8,395 nucleotides of DNA, from NCBI GenBank assembly GCA_043826085.1, contig JBDRQW010000049.1:1-8395 (forward strand). The letters run 5' to 3'. Origin of the DNA: CAXBYZ01 sp043826085 (GTDB taxonomy: Bacteria; Patescibacteriota; Microgenomatia; UBA1400; CG1-02-47-37). A program made the position numbers and the translations under genes. Shown piece after piece: positions 6,805 to 8,395 of this stretch. Numbering within the stretch: position 1 is the stretch's first letter; each line of letters begins with the position of its first letter. The notes under the pieces are model-generated. The model saw nothing but the letters and a program-made list of their open reading frames with translations, was not told the origin of the DNA and searched no databases.

Positions 6805-8163
6805 ATGAAAGTGCCTGGGTCAAAAATTCATTTTCCAACTGCACTGGGATTGTTTATTTTGTTGGTGGCGATTGGGGTTGGTTTATTTTTAGTTAAAACA
6901 AAAACTGAAGTTAAAGTTGGAGCTGATGAAAGTTTTAATCCCAAACAAGTAAGAATTACCAATGTAAGCGATACCGGATTTAGTGTTTCTTGGTTAACTG
7001 ATAGTCCTGCTAATGGGCTGGTAAAGTATGGCTCTGAATCTAATTCAATTAAACAAAGTGCTTTAGATGATAGAGATCAATTATCCGGAGAGTCGGGTAG
7101 TTTTGAGCTTCATCATGTGACAGTAAAAAATTTGAGCCCCAGTACAAAATATTTCTTTAAATTGGAGTCCGAAAAAAAACAATTTGATAGTAATGGTAAG
7201 CCATTTGAAATAATAACCGGTGCGGTCTTGGGAACTCCGCCGGTAGCAGACCCGGTTTATGGAACAATTTTGCTGTCTTCCGGCGCGGTAGCTGAAGGGG
7301 CGGTTGTTTATCTTAATGTGCCCAATGCGGCTCCAATATCTGCGCTGGCTAAGACTAATGGTAATTGGGCTTTATCGTTATCAACAGCAAGAACCGCTGA
7401 TTTAAATAATTATTTATCTTATGATACCCAAGCAACAGTGGTTAATATTTTGGTTCAAGGTGGGAGTATGGGAAATGCGCCGGTAATAACTACTACCAGC
7501 AATGATAGTCCGGTGCCGGATATTACTTTGGGAAAGTCTCATGATTTTAGAAGTATGGCGGATGAAATAGCGGATGAAGAAAGTGTAAATAATTTAGATT
7601 CTTTAGATTCTCCGGTAGACACCACGGATGAAACATCTGACAATGGCTTTGATTTAGATCCGGTAGACGATGATAATACCATGACTACTTCATCGTCTGA
7701 AGTAACTTTGGATAATCCGAGTTTTGATGGCGAAGTGATTAATGCGACTCAACCGGCTTTTATTGGAGCCGGACCGCCGGGAACTGTATTATCAGTAACA
7801 GTAAATTCTGAGGATACTTATACCGGCTCGACTACGATTGGTGAAGATGGTGCTTGGGAATTTACTCCCCCGGAGGGGTTGGAACCCGGAGAACATACGG
7901 TGACTATAAATTATATTGATAGTGAGGGAAATGAGCAAATATTAAACAGATCTTTTTTGATTGCACAAGCGGGAGATTCTGAAGTACCGGCAATTACAGC
8001 CACTCCCTCGGGAAGTATGAGTTCAACTGAGTCGGGTAGAACATCGCAACCTTCAACTCAATCCGGAATACCGGACCCTGGAACGTGGGAAATAACTTTA
8101 ATGATGTTCTTAACAGGAATTGGCTTGCTTTTTGGTGGTGTAATTATTAAAAATAAGGTATAA
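6805..8163 (+). CDS. Multidomain surface protein with FN3-like and Ig-like domains
   Basis: A 452-residue envelope protein, not a known named gene. A membrane helix spans 13-30. Residues 45-140 fit a fibronectin III-like fold of the purple-acid-phosphatase N-terminal type (SVSWLTDSPANGLVKYG, then HHVTVKNLSPSTKYFFKLES). Residues about 150-242 look like a carboxypeptidase-regulatory-like beta domain (YGTILLSSGAVAEGAVVYL, then TNGNWALSL). An acidic linker (251-300) has 17 Asp/Glu and no Lys/Arg. Residues about 301-388 resemble a bacterial Ig-like domain (GEDGAWEFTPP, EPGEHTVTINYID). A Ser/Thr/Pro-rich stalk (389-420) leads to PDPGTWE, a hydrophobic helix and the tail KNKV, a layout like a sorting or anchoring signal. 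No catalytic residues are seen. Position in the pilus operon suggests a surface or adhesion role, which is inferred. Confidence 0.75.
   Translation: MKVPGSKIHFPTALGLFILLVAIGVGLFLVKTKTEVKVGADESFNPKQVRITNVSDTGFSVSWLTDSPANGLVKYGSESNSIKQSALDDRDQLSGESGSFELHHVTVKNLSPSTKYFFKLESEKKQFDSNGKPFEIITGAVLGTPPVADPVYGTILLSSGAVAEGAVVYLNVPNAAPISALAKTNGNWALSLSTARTADLNNYLSYDTQATVVNILVQGGSMGNAPVITTTSNDSPVPDITLGKSHDFRSMADEIADEESVNNLDSLDSPVDTTDETSDNGFDLDPVDDDNTMTTSSSEVTLDNPSFDGEVINATQPAFIGAGPPGTVLSVTVNSEDTYTGSTTIGEDGAWEFTPPEGLEPGEHTVTINYIDSEGNEQILNRSFLIAQAGDSEVPAITATPSGSMSSTESGRTSQPSTQSGIPDPGTWEITLMMFLTGIGLLFGGVIIKNKV
7558..7610 (+). repeat. Short direct repeats in the acidic linker
   Basis: GCGGATGAA occurs twice (7558-7566 and 7570-7578), and TTTAGATTC is tandemly doubled (7593-7601 and 7602-7610), encoding ADE-I-ADE and LDS-LDS. 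A related CCGGTAGAC unit follows at about 7612-7620 and again near 7659-7667. These suggest the disordered linker grew by small duplications. They are coding and not an independent element. Confidence 0.5.
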
Positions 8164-8164
8164 C
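8159..8164 (+). promoter_or_regulatory. Possible -10 element before the last gene
   Basis: TATAAC overlaps the stop codon of the surface protein gene (TAA 8161-8163) and ends 7 bases before the ATG at 8172. It belongs to the 12-base AATAAGGTATAA (8152-8163) also present before pilN. It may give a secondary leaderless start inside the operon, but the match to TATAAT is imperfect and part of it is fixed by the stop codon. Confidence 0.25.
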
Positions 8165-8171
8165 TATTAAT

Positions 8172-8395
8172 ATGACGATGCCCACTCCTCCTATTCTCCC
8201 CCCTACTCCGCCTGCTCCACCAAGTGAAACGCCGGTAGTAATTGAAGAAACGCCTCAAATAGTTAGTAAACCAAAAAGAAAAATTGGCAAAGCCGTTAAA
8301 GCTTTTGGTGGGTTGATAATGCTGGTATTGTTAATTGGAGGGATAATTGTTGGCAGAAGCATTATTCAAGAGAGAAACTTGGTTGAGAGTGATGC
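8172..8395 (+). CDS. Proline-rich one-TM protein, partial at window edge
   Basis: The first 74 codons of a gene that runs off the right edge. Translation begins MTMPTPPILPPTPPAPPSET; ten of the first 21 residues are proline. An acidic patch (VIEETP) and a basic stretch KPKRKIGK (33-40) follow, then a hydrophobic helix at about 47-60 and a polar segment beginning GRSIIQERN. The basic residues before the helix suggest the N-terminus faces the cytoplasm and the missing C-terminal part lies outside. ATG 8172 is taken as start; ATG 8178 is in the same frame and possible. It begins 8 bases after the surface protein gene's stop, so it is likely in the same operon. I do not recognise the family; the visible part is a low-complexity cytoplasmic tail. 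Confidence 0.7.
   Translation, partial: MTMPTPPILPPTPPAPPSETPVVIEETPQIVSKPKRKIGKAVKAFGGLIMLVLLIGGIIVGRSIIQERNLVESD

Noticed and set aside
8180..8215. Polyproline stalling site in the last gene
   Set aside because: The prolines occur as pairs broken by Thr, Ala, Ile or Leu; there is no run of three or more, so strong stalling is not supported.
1..8395. CRISPR array, tRNA, rRNA, insertion sequence or phage gene
   Set aside because: No regularly spaced repeats, no recognisable tRNA or rRNA segments, and no transposase, integrase or phage-like product were found on reading the window.

Overview
The window looks like a compact, AT-rich bacterial genome, most likely a Candidate Phyla Radiation (Patescibacteria, Microgenomates-like) organism. 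That placement is an inference from several traits: very short intergenic gaps, ATGA stop/start overlaps, weak or absent Shine-Dalgarno sites, a type IV pilus inner-membrane gene set without outer-membrane parts, and a GC-rich palindromic element inside a gene end. TGA is used as a real stop (murJ, pilN, pilO), so the code is the standard bacterial one and not the TGA=Gly code of Gracilibacteria/SR1.

Layout. Bases 1-111 hold no confident gene. A membrane-anchored GH39-like glycoside hydrolase runs rightward (112-1494). It meets, tail to tail and with overlapping stops, a leftward two-gene unit of murJ (lipid II flippase, 3281-5011) followed by lepA (elongation factor 4, 1491-3284). The two are joined by an ATGA overlap, and a 68-base palindromic element forms the last codons of murJ just upstream of the lepA start. 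A 62-base divergent region (5012-5073) carries interleaved promoters for murJ and, rightward, rpsT (ribosomal protein S20).

Rightward from 5333 runs a tight cluster: pilN, pilO, a 105-residue one-TM protein of unknown function, a 452-residue surface protein (FN3-like domain, carboxypeptidase-regulatory-like domain, acidic linker, Ig-like domain, C-terminal anchor), and the start of a proline-rich one-TM protein cut by the window edge. PilN and PilO would form the inner-membrane alignment pair of a type IV pilus machine. The two larger downstream products look like envelope or surface partners. pilM is not directly upstream of pilN.

A theme across the window is promoter placement. Before the hydrolase gene, rpsT, pilN and the last partial gene, a -10-like hexamer ends only 7-8 bases before the start codon (10 for murJ), and three of these five are of the extended TGn type. 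This suggests leaderless or nearly leaderless mRNAs. No tRNA, rRNA, CRISPR array, transposase or phage gene is seen. Nothing amounts to a clearly new system. The best leads are the in-gene palindromic element, the leaderless starts, and the unassigned proteins of the pilus cluster.
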